A DNA stretch of 64,000 nucleotides from Stieleria marina. GTDB lineage: Bacteria > Planctomycetota > Planctomycetia > Pirellulales > Pirellulaceae. Below the pieces are notes generated by a model. It worked only from the letters and a program-made list of their open reading frames with translations, had not been told where the DNA came from and searched no databases. The stretch spans positions 3,844,001 through 3,908,000 of the forward strand of contig CP036526.1 of assembly GCA_007741555.1 (NCBI GenBank), in the 5' to 3' direction. The position numbers and the translations under genes were made by a program. Below, piece after piece: positions 46,374 to 56,964 of this stretch (the first letter of the stretch is position 1; the number at the start of each line of letters is the position of its first letter).

Positions 46374-46414
46374 GTTCTCTAGTGTCGATACCAAAACGTT
46401 TTCAGCTGATCTCA

Positions 46415-47680
46415 TCAGTCCGCCAGTTGATTGGGCACTGACCATTTGATCTTGGCAATGTGAATGCTGTTGTCGGCACCATACTTGTTGTCGACTGGAA
46501 TCACATGATTGGGCCCCCACGTCTGCATCCATTCCGTCACGACGACCCATGTTTCATTAGAGGTGATGTTGGCGATTCCAAAATTCCCCAGTCGTGCCCC
46601 GCGCTCGGGGACGATAATTTGTTCCGTGCTCTTGATCAATGTCAGCTTGTCTGGGTCGACTTGAGCGATGAATAGCGGCGCTCGATGCCGAAAGACGTGG
46701 TCGTTGTCGGCTCCTTTGCGAGTGTAAACGAGATACAGACCGTCGGAATGTGTCACCCAGTGCTGCTGCGTGTTGTAGTTGCCCAGATCGGTGCCATCGT
46801 CAAATTTCCAACGCTTCGGTTGATCATAGGTCAGACCGTCCTGGCTGCTGGTGACGTACCCGTGATCGTCGTTGCGAAGCGTCAGGAAAAAGCGCTCGCG
46901 AAACTTAGCTACCGACGGTTCGTAGAGTCCACGTTTGACGTCGACCGTCATTTCGTTGCCGTGTTTGAGGTACGTGAGTTCATTGCCGTCGAATTTGCAG
47001 AGGCAAACCGTGACGCCAAACTGTGTTTTTTTCGGGTCCTTGAAATACACGGGAAGCAAAATGTTGCCATCGGGGAGATCAACCCGCTGAACGCTACCGG
47101 CGCCACTGTTTTTGAAGCGAATGTCGTCAGGCATCTGTAAATGTTTCGGCTTACTCCATTGATTGGTCGCTGGATCAAAGACGGCGTAAGCAGTTTGTCG
47201 CTCTCTGACCTTGATGACTTTGTTGTTCTTGTACTGAACGGTTTGTCCGGTCCCCAGCAATACGCCGCTCTCGCGATGCCACCGGGGAGTGAAGTCGCAA
47301 ATCGTTTCTTCTTTGTCGTCGTCGATCCGTCGTCGTTCGAAGAGTTTTTGCGGCATCAACGGCGCCCACGATTTTCCCAAGTTGCGACTGACCGTGGAAT
47401 TGAGTGCGTAAAACACGTCGGAACCGGTGATCATCAGCGGCTGTGTCGTCACGACAACGGTCGGTTCCGGCTGATCAGGCCCAGGCGGGATGATGCCAGC
47501 TCGGGCGTGCACCCAGCACTTTGTTCCGTCGTACCCTTTAGTCAGAACGGTCCGTTCAATCTGGAAGGCGGTACGATTTGGTTCCAGGGGATCGTCGGCA
47601 ACACAGGGGTTCACTGCAACAACGAACACAGCAACTATCGAGGTGACCAATGTTGCTGCACAAAATGAGCGGCGCGTCAT
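46415..47680 (-). CDS. Exported sialidase-fold (BNR-type) protein, Tat-like signal
   Basis: This is 421 residues from the Met at 47680 (TRRSFCAATLVTSIVAVFVV). It has propeller repeats of the exo-alpha-sialidase type: NLGKSWAPLMPQK and VTSSQDGLTYDQPKRWKFDD resemble Asp-box loops, though degenerate. Sialidase arginine triads cannot be assigned by eye, so activity is uncertain; many planctomycete members are of unknown specificity. It sits between the Gfo/Idh/MocA gene upstream and the multiheme gene downstream on the same strand. Confidence 0.75.
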   Translation of the reverse strand: MTRRSFCAATLVTSIVAVFVVAVNPCVADDPLEPNRTAFQIERTVLTKGYDGTKCWVHARAGIIPPGPDQPEPTVVVTTQPLMITGSDVFYALNSTVSRNLGKSWAPLMPQKLFERRRIDDDKEETICDFTPRWHRESGVLLGTGQTVQYKNNKVIKVRERQTAYAVFDPATNQWSKPKHLQMPDDIRFKNSGAGSVQRVDLPDGNILLPVYFKDPKKTQFGVTVCLCKFDGNELTYLKHGNEMTVDVKRGLYEPSVAKFRERFFLTLRNDDHGYVTSSQDGLTYDQPKRWKFDDGTDLGNYNTQQHWVTHSDGLYLVYTRKGADNDHVFRHRAPLFIAQVDPDKLTLIKSTEQIIVPERGARLGNFGIANITSNETWVVVTEWMQTWGPNHVIPVDNKYGADNSIHIAKIKWSVPNQLAD

Positions 47681-47815
47681 GGTAAGAATTTCTTCTGCTT
47701 GGAGGGCGGGCACAGAAATGCGGGCGGGGTGAAGGCGGGACCGCCTCGTTCGGAAATCTCTGCGGGTTCACATCATATCGTGATTAGGAACGTTGCTGTC
47801 GATCGGTACCAATCG

Positions 47816-48991
47816 CTAAAGAAGACTCAAAGCGTTGTCACGTTGCACGAGCGGGAAGTCGATGGTTTTTCCTTGCTGCCGTTGAGATTCGAATACACCG
47901 CAGATCATTTCGACCGTCGTCGCAGCGGCATGAGCATCACAAAGCGGCTGTCGGTCCGTGTCGCAGGCATCCATCAGATCGCGAACGCCAAGCACATGGT
48001 TGTACACATTGGCGATCAATTCGTTTTGAGTCTCCGGACGTCCGACTCCGCCCGTCGTAATTGGAATCCAGGGACGAGGCGTGCTGGACGGCTGGAACGG
48101 GTTTCCGGGAGTGAAGTGGGCAACAGGTTTGTGGTCGATGTGAATGGTCACGGTGCCTTTGCTGCCGATCAGTTCCATGCAATATGCTTTTCCGTTGGTT
48201 CCGTCGTTCGCGATCGAATCGTAGTAAGCGACGATGCCCTTCTCCGTTTCATAACGAGCGTGAACTTCGTTGGCTGCCAGCGGCCCGAGTCCTTCTCCGC
48301 CAGCCCGAACATCCGACGCAGCGATTTGTCGTCCATCGCGAAGCATGATGGCGGAGCACGACTTGGGGACGCCCGCAAAGTAATGAACCAAGTTCAAGAC
48401 GTGACTACCCAGAACCCATAGGTCTTCGTCGCCTCCGCGGCGGTCGCCTTTCCCGCGGCCGCGAATTTGCAGCAATTTGCCAAGTTCGCCCGCCGCGATC
48501 ATTTTGTCAATCTGCGTCAACACAGGGTGATAGCGATTGCGGTGGGCCACCGCGATTTTTGCACCGTGCTTTTCACTGGTCGCAATCAGAGCGTCCGCTT
48601 CACTGGGCGTTCGGCAAAATGGTTTTTCGATGTAAAGCCCTTTCACCCCCGCTTGGATCGCTGCGATGGCCATGTCGTGATGTTGATCGGCGTGACGAGG
48701 ACAAACCGACACGAACTCGGGCCGAATTTCTTTCAGCATCTTGCGATAGTCGCCGTAGCCCTTGTCGACTTTCAATTTCTTCAACTCGTTTGCCAAACCA
48801 GCCTGATCGGCGTCGGCTACCGCAACGATTTCGACACCAGGAATCTTCTGCCAAACGGTGTCCAGGCCGTGTCCGTAATTTCCACGCCCGGTGTGTCCGA
48901 TCACGGCGACACGCCGATTCGTTTGGGTATCTTGAGCAAACCCCGTCGCAGCGATTGCGGAGGTGGCTGCAAAAAAAGAACGTCGCTTCAT
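47816..48991 (-). CDS. Gfo/Idh/MocA family oxidoreductase, exported by a Tat-type signal
   Basis: This 391-residue protein has a twin-Arg-like signal (KRRSFFAATSAIAATGFA). The nucleotide-binding part is RVAVIGHTGRGNYGHGLDTV, the cofactor-contacting EKPFCRTPSEAD has the family's E-K-P, and the C-terminal domain has GSHVLNLVHYF as in other planctomycete exported members. It would oxidise or reduce a sugar using NAD(P); exported members carry their cofactor folded in. It heads a four-gene minus-strand cluster. Confidence 0.88.
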   Translation of the reverse strand: MKRRSFFAATSAIAATGFAQDTQTNRRVAVIGHTGRGNYGHGLDTVWQKIPGVEIVAVADADQAGLANELKKLKVDKGYGDYRKMLKEIRPEFVSVCPRHADQHHDMAIAAIQAGVKGLYIEKPFCRTPSEADALIATSEKHGAKIAVAHRNRYHPVLTQIDKMIAAGELGKLLQIRGRGKGDRRGGDEDLWVLGSHVLNLVHYFAGVPKSCSAIMLRDGRQIAASDVRAGGEGLGPLAANEVHARYETEKGIVAYYDSIANDGTNGKAYCMELIGSKGTVTIHIDHKPVAHFTPGNPFQPSSTPRPWIPITTGGVGRPETQNELIANVYNHVLGVRDLMDACDTDRQPLCDAHAAATTVEMICGVFESQRQQGKTIDFPLVQRDNALSLL

Positions 48992-49242
48992 GGTGAGATA
49001 GCTTTGCGCGAGACTCGGTGGGCGATGCTTTTAGGCAAGCAATCGTGGTGACAGTATAACTGCACGCATCGTGCTGCGCGTTCATCGAGACCTGCTACGA
49101 TTCCAGCAACCAACAAAGTGCCCGTTTCACTGCAGTGGATTCTTTCGACTCGTGTTAGGTGACGAACCGAACACCTGAACAACGGACTGCCGCGCATCCT
49201 TCGGTATCCACATCGCAGCCCCCGCCCGACAGAGAGTTCCCG

Positions 49243-50148
49243 ATGAAACGTACTGTACGAATCTTCTCGTCGATCGCACTCCTGACGATTGCCGTCTGCT
49301 TCTGGTCGGCCTGCAGCATTGCCGACGACGGGGGTACAGAGGATACCGGAAAACCTGAACCGAAACCCGACGCCATCAGTCGGCTTGACCAGGCGGAACA
49401 GACCGGTGTGATAAAAACCACCGGTTCGTCACCGCCAGCTTCCCAGCCAGCCAAGTTGACAAAAGGCGGAGTCGTACTGACGTTTGACGATCGCAACTTT
49501 GACGACTGGGTCAATACACTGTCTCTATTCGACGAGTTCAACGTCAAAGCAACCTTCTTTATCCACGGAAAGATTGACGGCCCGGCGCGAATGGCCATCG
49601 CACAACTCAAGTTGCATGGCCACGCGATCGGCTCACACAGTGTCAGCCACCTCAAGGCAGTTGAGTATTTCGAGGCGAACTCAGCCGAGAAATTTCTGCA
49701 GACCGAAATCGATCCGCAGATGAGAGAGTTTGAATCCGCTGGCGTCGATGTCGTTTCGTTTGCTTATCCAATGAGCCGTAACAACACGACGACGGACAAA
49801 ACATTGCTGAAAGTCTTCCGGCATCTGCGCACCGGCAGAAATATCACGGAAGGAAAACGGTTCCGCGACGATGACGCGTTCTTTGTAAAAGCAACTGAAG
49901 TCTCCGAGCATGGATGTCTGTACGCTAAAGGCATCGACCATGCTCCCTGGCGTCCCGATCGCACCTACGCTCAGATCGACGGAGCTCTCGAAAGAGCAGC
50001 AGCGAATGACGAAATCATCGTGCTGTATGCTCACCGAATTTCTGAAACCGGCACGCGGAACTACTTGACGCCCGAAGCACTCATGCGCGTGATCAGCAAA
50101 GCGAAGAGCATTGGATTGCAGTTCTATACGTTCGACCAATTACCGTAG
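49243..50148 (+). CDS. Exported polysaccharide deacetylase
   Basis: This is 301 residues from the ATG at 49243 (signal SIALLTIAVCFWSACSIADD; Cys24 could be a lipoprotein site). The NodB domain starts near residue 75: VVLTFDDRNFDDW has the catalytic Asp82 and metal Asp83, and HGHAIGSHSVSH supplies His132 and His136. Later conserved blocks are VSFAYPMSRNN and IVLYAHRIS. It removes acyl groups from a polysaccharide or peptidoglycan in the periplasm. The frame is open from 49159 but that part lacks a signal. Confidence 0.85.
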   Translation: MKRTVRIFSSIALLTIAVCFWSACSIADDGGTEDTGKPEPKPDAISRLDQAEQTGVIKTTGSSPPASQPAKLTKGGVVLTFDDRNFDDWVNTLSLFDEFNVKATFFIHGKIDGPARMAIAQLKLHGHAIGSHSVSHLKAVEYFEANSAEKFLQTEIDPQMREFESAGVDVVSFAYPMSRNNTTTDKTLLKVFRHLRTGRNITEGKRFRDDDAFFVKATEVSEHGCLYAKGIDHAPWRPDRTYAQIDGALERAAANDEIIVLYAHRISETGTRNYLTPEALMRVISKAKSIGLQFYTFDQLP

Positions 50149-50674
50149 TGAAGCTCCTAGTCTGCGATGCGTTGTACTCCGCAGAACGCAGCGAACTCTC
50201 AAGCACGCGATTTCCCAAGAATCATCGTTGGTGCCCTGAAGGTCTCTTGGCGGTAGCGACTGTCTGCCGTTGCCGTGATTTGATCAAGCGTCGTCGAGTG
50301 CTCGATCCAACGCAGGATTTTGACAAATCGCCTGAGACGTCCCTGACGGGGCAAAAACACAAAGGGTGCGATGTGACTTGCGGAATCACACGGCTCTTTC
50401 GACTCTCTGGCGGAGGGGCGCAGTACTTTGAGTTGCGAACGCTACAATCGATTGCAGGTGCAGCATCGCATCCGGCTTGCAGTGTGAGTCACAACTTCAG
50501 TGGTGCACTTTTGAAATGAATGACGCGTCTCTCTGACAGATTGATGAGCTTCCCGAAGGCGGATAGCGGGAATCACTCGATCCGTCCGAAAGCATATGGT
50601 TTGCGGTGGCTACTGCGGTAGCGAAAAGGTTCTTTCTGGTCCGTCTTGTCCAATAGCGTTGGCGTCTGACACAA
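50149..50674. other. Intergenic stretch
   Basis: About 525 bases. A plus-strand frame (50148-50519) is open but Arg/Ser/Cys-rich and without family features, so it was not called. No terminator or repeat was found. Confidence 0.35.
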
Positions 50675-51520
50675 GTGATTTACAAAATTTCGCATCGTAT
50701 CGATTTTCACTACGACGAAGCAGTCAGCATCCAACCGCTAACGATTCGGTTACGACCGCGTAGCGATGGTGTGCAGCGTGTGATCCAGTGGAGCTGCCAC
50801 TTCACGCCCCATTCGTCTGCGTCGACGTCGATCTTGGATGTGTTTGGCAATGTTGCCCAACAGGTTTCGTTTGATGGCAGTCATCGGGAGTTGACGATTC
50901 AGGTCGAATCGCAAGTCGAAGCATCACGGCTAAATCCGTTCGACTATCTCTCGCTAGATTCACGTGTGACGAATTTGCCAGCTTTCTACGACCTCGATAT
51001 TGGCCAAGCACTCGCGCCCAATCTGCATCGACAGACGATGGATCTCGAAATTGGCCACTGGGCGGGCGAGATTTCGGGAAGCGTCGGTTGGCAAACGCAA
51101 CCGTTCTTGCTGAAGCTATGCGAGACCATCAATCGCGACTACACGTCGGAGATTCGTTTGGAAGGTGCCACGTTTTCTCCGACAAATACGTTTAGTGAAA
51201 AGCGGGGCGCGTGTCGCGATTTAGCGGCGCTGTTTATGGATGCCGCTCGTTCTCAAGGGCTCGCGACTCGCTTTGTCAGCGGCTACGTCTACGAGCCAGG
51301 GCGAGTCCATGGTTCGGAATTGCATGCCTGGGCCGAAGTCTATTTGCCCGGCGGCGGCTGGCGTGGCTACGACCCAAGTTTAGGTGTCGCCGTCGCCGAC
51401 TTGCACATTCCTGTCGCAGCCGGCCCAGAACCACAGTGGGCGGCTCCTACGGAAGGCTGCTACTTTGGACGAGGGGATTCCAAAATTGAGTACGAAGTGC
51501 AAGTCACTCGCCTGCAATAG
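50675..51520 (+). CDS. Transglutaminase-like cysteine protease family protein
   Basis: This is 281 residues with a GTG start at 50675; the N-terminus MIYKISHRIDFHYDEAVSIQ is the typical beginning of the bacterial transglutaminase N-terminal domain. The catalytic triad is Cys180 (EKRGACRDLAALF), His217 (SELHAWAEVYLPGGGWRG) and Asp233 (GYDPSLG). Proteins of this type are cytoplasmic amidases or proteases, often next to circularly permuted ATP-grasp and alpha-E genes. No such partner is present here. Confidence 0.9.
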   Translation: MIYKISHRIDFHYDEAVSIQPLTIRLRPRSDGVQRVIQWSCHFTPHSSASTSILDVFGNVAQQVSFDGSHRELTIQVESQVEASRLNPFDYLSLDSRVTNLPAFYDLDIGQALAPNLHRQTMDLEIGHWAGEISGSVGWQTQPFLLKLCETINRDYTSEIRLEGATFSPTNTFSEKRGACRDLAALFMDAARSQGLATRFVSGYVYEPGRVHGSELHAWAEVYLPGGGWRGYDPSLGVAVADLHIPVAAGPEPQWAAPTEGCYFGRGDSKIEYEVQVTRLQ

Positions 51521-51708
51521 GCAGCCAAATTGCTTCCCCGTTGCGAGCGATCCATCGCAAGCTCTGGCACAACTTGCCAGCTTGGATCTGGTTCAGGGTA
51601 AACAACTGTTAGCCGTCCGGCATGTCAAAGACCGGATGGTTTGCGCCATGCCGCTAACTACAAACCTCGTATGTTCAAGTACCCATTCGACGTGGGTGAC
51701 TTCGCTGG

Positions 51709-54440
51709 TTATTCCGTTATCACGGTACTGATCAACTTGTCACTGGCCAGGATGTCCCAAGCGCCTTCCAGTTCGTTGTCTTCGGTTTCCGTCTCACTGT
51801 CGTCGTTGACGTACTGGATGATCGCCACATCGTTCGCGTTCCCGCTACTTGGCGATGTTACTTGCCAGGCCTTTGGCGCCAGGTTCAATTCTTCCTGGGT
51901 TGAGTCGTCTTTCTGCGTTTCGGAAGAGTCGGCGTTGGCGGAAGGGTTTAACAGGGACGTTGATATTACCTGCGACTCACCCTGCGCGTTAGCAAGTTGC
52001 GTGCCCGCCAGTTCCGACCGGGACCAGTTGGCTTCCAGTCGGTTCAACACCATCAAGATATCCAGCGGCATCGGCGACGGGCGCGAGATTTGAAACGGTG
52101 GCGACATTCGTTGCACCAGGTGTTGGCGACGTCATCGAAACAAACGTCTCACTCCCATCAGGAAAGCGTCCGTCGGAAACGTCCGTCACTTGTTCACCGA
52201 ATACAACCGAGTCGATTAGGGTCGTGCCGTCAGTGTGATACAGTCTGATTTCTTCGCCATCGGAGTAAAGTTTGAAGGTTGCGTGCGTGTCGCCTTGATC
52301 GGTGTCTCCATCGGCCCAGACAATGAGGTAGCCACCTGCGGCGATCATCGTTCCATCGGCAAACTGACACTGAGTCGGGTCAGCCAAATCAACAGTCATC
52401 GACATTCCGCTCGAATCGATGGTTTCGGTACCGGGGTTGAAGATCTCTACCCAATCATCAAACGCACCATCTTCCAGGCTGAATTCGTTATCCGCAATGA
52501 ATTCATTGATGAATAACACGACCGGGTCCACTGGATCGACAATGACCACGCTGGCAAGATTCGCTTCGCCAAGCGTCGGCCGGTCGGTTGTCTCAAAATC
52601 GCCTTCGCCATCCAGCACGCGGGCCAGTGAAGTATCGTCGGCCATTGCGTCGTAGGTCAGCGTGTCGATTACCGTGACACCATCGGTCAGTTGCAACGTG
52701 CCGCCAGTCGCATTGACGGAGAAACTAACGTGGTTATCGCCTTCGCTGGTTTCGCGGTCGATCCACAACGTCAGGAACTCGCCATCATCCAGATTTCCCG
52801 TTGGAATCGCCCACTTAGTCAGGTCATCTGAATCGCCGGTCAAATACAGTCCCGAAAGATCCACCATTCCGGGACCGACGCTGTAGATTTCGATCCACGG
52901 ATCAAAATCCCCCGACTCATCTTGAGCCGTTGCGACATTCGCGGTCATGAGCTCATTGAGTCGTAGATCCGACGTCGATGCGTACGTGTCCAACTCGGCA
53001 TCAAGGTACTGTGCACGAGCATCAATGGACGAAGTCAATCCGAAGATCGTCTTGTTTCCGGACACAACGTCGCTGTTCAAGTTTTGCTCGAACTGCGCGG
53101 CGGTGTATTGCTTAATGGGGTCCGCCGCGAAATCGTCGCGAATCAGATCGCCTAGCTCGTTGATCCGATCGATCGCGGTCGCGACGTCGAATCCTTCACG
53201 AAGCATTTCGGCCAAGTCACGAAGGTAGTCATCGCTATACTGATCGACTGCCCACAAGTTTTCCATCAACGGGCAGCCCGAATGGATCTAGCTCCTGCAG
53301 ATCCTGGCCCGGAGACGTGAACAGGCTGAACGTTCCAAACGATTCATTTGCGTCCCACAGCAAATGGGTGAATTGCCCCGTGTCATCGCGATCATAAAGA
53401 GTAAAGTGATGAGCCGCTCTGTTGTAAGAATCCAAGTTCGCGAACAGGTTGTTGATCGCAATCGCCGCCAACGCATCATCGACATCAAGCAACGGTTCAA
53501 TTGCCGCCGGCAGGTCTTTGGCGGATGTGTTGTTAAGGACGTCGATGAATTCAACTAAGTCGGAATAGTCGTTTGCTGATTCATTCGTTTTCAGCTGGTA
53601 GTTATCTTCGTAGGCGACGGGGTCATCACCCAAGTAAGTCATGTTCGACCCGAAATCAGCTTGAGGATCGTTGACGACGGTGTCCGATGCCGCGCCTTTG
53701 AAGAGGTCGCCGTCTTCGTCACTGCCGAACCGCGTTTGCACATAGGTTTTGTCGATTTGCTCAACCGCGGTGTAGACGCCATACAATTCGCCATTGATCG
53801 TGACATTGGTGTGCACGGCTCGACTGGCACCTTCGACGAAGTTCGCCGCAAAATCGTACAGCAACTTTTCCCGCAGCATGGTCGGGTCATTTGTAGTTGT
53901 TGTTCAGGTTCAGCATTTTCAGGCCGAGGTACGTCAGGGCGTCGCTGTCTTCAGCGACTTCTTGATGCCGGTACCGGTAAACGATGAATTGCCTTTCAAA
54001 CGAACGCCGACGTTTTGCATCGTGATTCCGTCGATCGTGACATCAGCGGCGAAGCAGGGATCGTCAACATCGTTTGAGTGCGACTCGAATAGCACGTCGT
54101 ACCAATCATCGTTTTGAAACGTGAACGAAACTTCATGGACAAAGCAATCGTCAAAGAACGCCGCGGCATCGTCTGCTACGACAGCGTGAGTCCAAGCAGA
54201 TTCGGCGTCGGCGATCAACTCGCCCTGGGCCCGCACGTCGCCTGCCCCCACGACCGCCGACACAAGCGAATTGATTGACGCAGCCGCCAAATCGGCCGCG
54301 GTTGACAGATTGCCTATGTGGGACGTCGTATCCACGCCATCACCGTGTAGCATCATCTGCTGCTCGAAAGCTTCGACCCGCAGACGGCGACGGGACTTCT
54401 TGGGCGAACTCTTCTGAGGTAGTCCTTGAGCGGGGAACCA
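51709..54440 (-). pseudogene. CotH kinase / lamin-tail-domain surface protein, broken by three frameshifts
   Basis: Reading leftward, a leader typical of planctomycete surface proteins (SRRRLRVEAFEQQMMLHGDG) is followed by the CotH start (HEVSFTFQNDDWYDVLF, VGVRLKGNSSF), a shift near 53930, then LGLKMLNLNNNYKDPTMLRE to LLWDANESFGTF, a shift near 53260, then ENLWAVDQYSDDYLRDLAEM and two lamin-tail domains (LRLNELMTANVATAQDESGD; LFINEFIADNEF), a shift near 52050, and a C-terminal dockerin-like or unknown tail to 51709. No ATG lies before the leader in frame; the only conventional start is at 54356. Sequencing errors could cause the shifts, but three in one gene suggest decay. Confidence 0.7.
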
Positions 54441-54949
54441 ACCTTTAAAGACGGCGATCTCTCTCGTTCTTGTCTGACTAAGGCAACGGCTTTGGAGGTG
54501 AATGCGTAGTCACAACTGCCAAGGGTCCAAAATTCTGTCGAAATGCACGGAGAAAATTCCGCGAGCAAGTTTGGCCCTGTAGCGTGCGTTCTGACGCATA
54601 AAGATACAACGCAACGAAAATGCACATTCCACTTTCACATTTCATTTGAACCAAAACCCGCACGATCGACAGACGAGAGATCGTTGCGGCTTGGGAAACC
54701 CTCGGCCGCATCAGAGGGGTCTGCCTTCGGTTTGCGGTGCCCATTCGACAAAATGCCGCAGCCAGTGCTAGTTTGCGTTGACAATCCAGAGATGAATCAA
54801 GCTTGCAAACGGAAAGCCTCAGTTTGGCCAGCCGTCTCGGCCATAGCTTGGCTTCACGTCGCCGATTGATACGACGTGCGACGCTCGCGAGTTTTAGGCT
54901 GTTTTCACTGTTCGGAAAGTTGATCAAAAATGATTCTGAAGGATGCCGA
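54441..54949. other. Intergenic stretch
   Basis: About 500 bases between the CotH remnant and a small BON-like gene. Frames of up to 150 codons exist on the minus strand but show no family features. Confidence 0.3.
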
Positions 54950-55156
54950 ATGACTCTAACCTATGAAACGACGATTAAGACGAGAGTCGAACGAACACTC
55001 TGTCAGTTGGACTACACCGCAGTTCCGGTGACGGATCACGGCGATGGTCGCATCACGCTTTCCTGCATCGATTTGGAGCCGGGTGATGTATGCATCGCCA
55101 GGGCGGCCGCCAAATGTGTTGCCGGAGTAACCGCGGTCACTGTGAAGCGAAACTGA
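54950..55156 (+). CDS. Small BON-like domain protein
   Basis: The ATG at 54950 starts a 68-residue protein whose whole length resembles one BON domain: a helix (IKTRVERTLCQLDYTAVPV), a strand with DGRITLSCIDLEPGD, a helix (CIARAAAKCVAG) and a final VTAVTVK. BON domains bind phospholipid or act in osmotic protection when in tandem; a lone cytoplasmic one has no settled role. A GGATG lies directly before the start. Confidence 0.55.
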   Translation: MTLTYETTIKTRVERTLCQLDYTAVPVTDHGDGRITLSCIDLEPGDVCIARAAAKCVAGVTAVTVKRN

Positions 55157-55194
55157 AACGCGGGAAACGCAACTCTGGTGTACAAAGAATTGCG

Positions 55195-55791
55195 TTACAC
55201 CAAACGATTAACGAATTGGCCGTTGCTGCCCAATTGGTTACCCAGCGACTGTTGAAAAAGCCCCACATCGACGCCGTTCTTTTCCAACACATTCGTCAAC
55301 GCTGCTTCGAAGTCTTCGCCAGAAACTTCTTGATTTACGTTGGTCGTTAGTTCCGATATTGTGTCGACCAATTCGTTCAGCAACGCTTCGATGTCTTGTT
55401 CCTGAACATTGGCCGCGGACAGAGCGGACTCCACGGAGGTCGAACTACCGCTGCCCGGAGGCGGGCCCTGTGGTGGCGGTCCCGCAGGACGATTCGACTT
55501 GATGGCGTCACCTATTTCCGCCGGGTCGATCCCATTGGCTTCCAGGATCTCGCCGATGGCATCTTGAATCTGTTTGCCGTTGGCCGACCGGTCTGATGAC
55601 CCCGACTCGATCGCACTGACGGCTTCTTGGACCTGATCAAGAATCTCGGAAGCCTTTTCATCGTCGACACCAATGGCGTTCAAGGCCCCGGAGAGTTCTT
55701 GGGCAGGTGGCGGTGGAGGCGGTCCCTGCAATGCTCGTCCTGTCGACGATGGCTGAATCGCAAAGGAGGTTGTGTAATCTGGGACGTTCAT
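55195..55791 (-). CDS. Helical Gly/Pro-linker protein of unknown function with internal duplication
   Basis: This is 198 residues from the Met at 55791 (NVPDYTTSFAIQPSSTGRAL). Two helical halves are related: ALNAIGVDDEKASEILDQVQ with ILEANGIDPAEIGDAI, and ALSAANVQEQDIEALLNELV with VLEKNGVDVGLFQQSL. They are separated by Pro/Gly-rich linkers (GPPPPPP, AGPPPQGPPPG). EF-hand-like spacing is possible but the Asp residues are not in loop positions. No signal peptide. Confidence 0.5.
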   Translation of the reverse strand: MNVPDYTTSFAIQPSSTGRALQGPPPPPPAQELSGALNAIGVDDEKASEILDQVQEAVSAIESGSSDRSANGKQIQDAIGEILEANGIDPAEIGDAIKSNRPAGPPPQGPPPGSGSSTSVESALSAANVQEQDIEALLNELVDTISELTTNVNQEVSGEDFEAALTNVLEKNGVDVGLFQQSLGNQLGSNGQFVNRLV

Positions 55792-56046
55792 TTCGTTATA
55801 CCAGTATCCAAACGGAGGAGATTTTTCCAGAGCGTGCAAAGAATTCGCAGCTTGCCTGTTGAACTATTCGATTTTCGCATTCGCGTAGTCGCATAAAAAC
55901 CGGCAAATCGCGGGATGTTTGGATCAAAACGCGATGTCTCAAAACGGACTCACAAAATGAACGCGAATTGTTGTCACCTTTGACTGGCAAGCACGCATTG
56001 AGACTTAGGAACGCTTCTCGCCCCACACTTTTCAAGGAAATGAACC

Positions 56047-56559
56047 ATGCGTGTTGTCTTCGCAGTGCTGCCGCTAATTGCCCTGGCCATAACGCCCGCT
56101 GGCGGCACCGCTCAACCTCCTGGACGCGGTGGTGGTCCCGGTGGGCCTCCCACCGAGATGATTCTGCAGCTATTCACGCTAGCCGACACGAACAATGACG
56201 GGAGTGTGACCAAAGCCGAACTCGCAGCGGCGATGCGAACCGATCGCGGAGGAAATCGACCAGGTCGCGGTGGTCCTCCCAACGGGGGACCACCCCCGCG
56301 CAATGGCAATCAGCAACAGGGCATGCCAGGTCAGCAGGATGCTGCTTCACGCCCCGGTGAAGTGCTGCCTTCGTTTGTCGTGGATGCACTCAATTTGGAC
56401 GATCGGCAAAAGCGACAGCTGACCGCACTGCAGACGGAAGTCGACAAGCGGCTGGCAAGAATCTTGACCGATGAGCAAGAGCAGCAGCTACAAAACCAAC
56501 AGCCAGCAGGCGGCGATCAAGGACGCGTGCAGTTCGGCCGGCCGCAGCGTCCACAATAG
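56047..56559 (+). CDS. Exported EF-hand protein, Gly/Pro-rich
   Basis: This 170-residue protein has a signal peptide (VVFAVLPLIALAITPAGGTA). One EF-hand loop is clear: DTNNDGSVTKAEL, in which Asp and Asn residues sit at calcium ligand positions. Gly/Pro/Arg-rich stretches flank it, and a helical segment (LDDRQKRQLTALQTEVDKRL, then ILTDEQEQQLQ) ends the chain; this is like planctomycete proteins in which a periplasmic Spy/CpxP-like helix pair follows an EF-hand. It lies alone on the plus strand. Confidence 0.75.
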   Translation: MRVVFAVLPLIALAITPAGGTAQPPGRGGGPGGPPTEMILQLFTLADTNNDGSVTKAELAAAMRTDRGGNRPGRGGPPNGGPPPRNGNQQQGMPGQQDAASRPGEVLPSFVVDALNLDDRQKRQLTALQTEVDKRLARILTDEQEQQLQNQQPAGGDQGRVQFGRPQRPQ

Positions 56560-56964
56560 CTCTGGCAGTGACGCACCGCTCTGCAACACTTCCGTTCCGA
56601 CCGGCCGCGCGCAACTTGAATGGCGCTAAAGCAGAGCCCCCCTTGTGCGGAGACTTGTCCAGCCTGCCATCTGAATCGACGCGAACCGTTCGCGTTGCAA
56701 TTGAAAGTGCAGAGCATTCTCGTGGAAGCCTGCCAACTGAATCGATCGCAAACCTTCGTGGCTGTTCGGCAATTTTTTTGCAGAACCTTTGCCGTGGTTG
56801 ATCGCTAAGGTTGCAGTCCCCCTCACCAGCAGACACAATGCTACGCTTGTCCGAGCGAGGGGACGAACTACAGGCAGGGGCGCACCGATTGGGTAGATTT
56901 CGGTCTTACTACTGAGACGCTCAAACTGCATTCATACGAGTACTTCGGCGTCATTGGCTTTTTT
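56560..56964. other. Intergenic stretch
   Basis: About 405 bases upstream of the TPR gene. No gene or repeat is recognisable; the promoter of the TPR/PEP-CTERM pair should be here. Confidence 0.3.

Noticed and set aside
54478-54927. Minus-strand frame upstream of the CotH remnant as a gene
   Set aside because: Arg/Leu-rich composition without motifs, and it overlaps the start region of the BON-like gene promoter.
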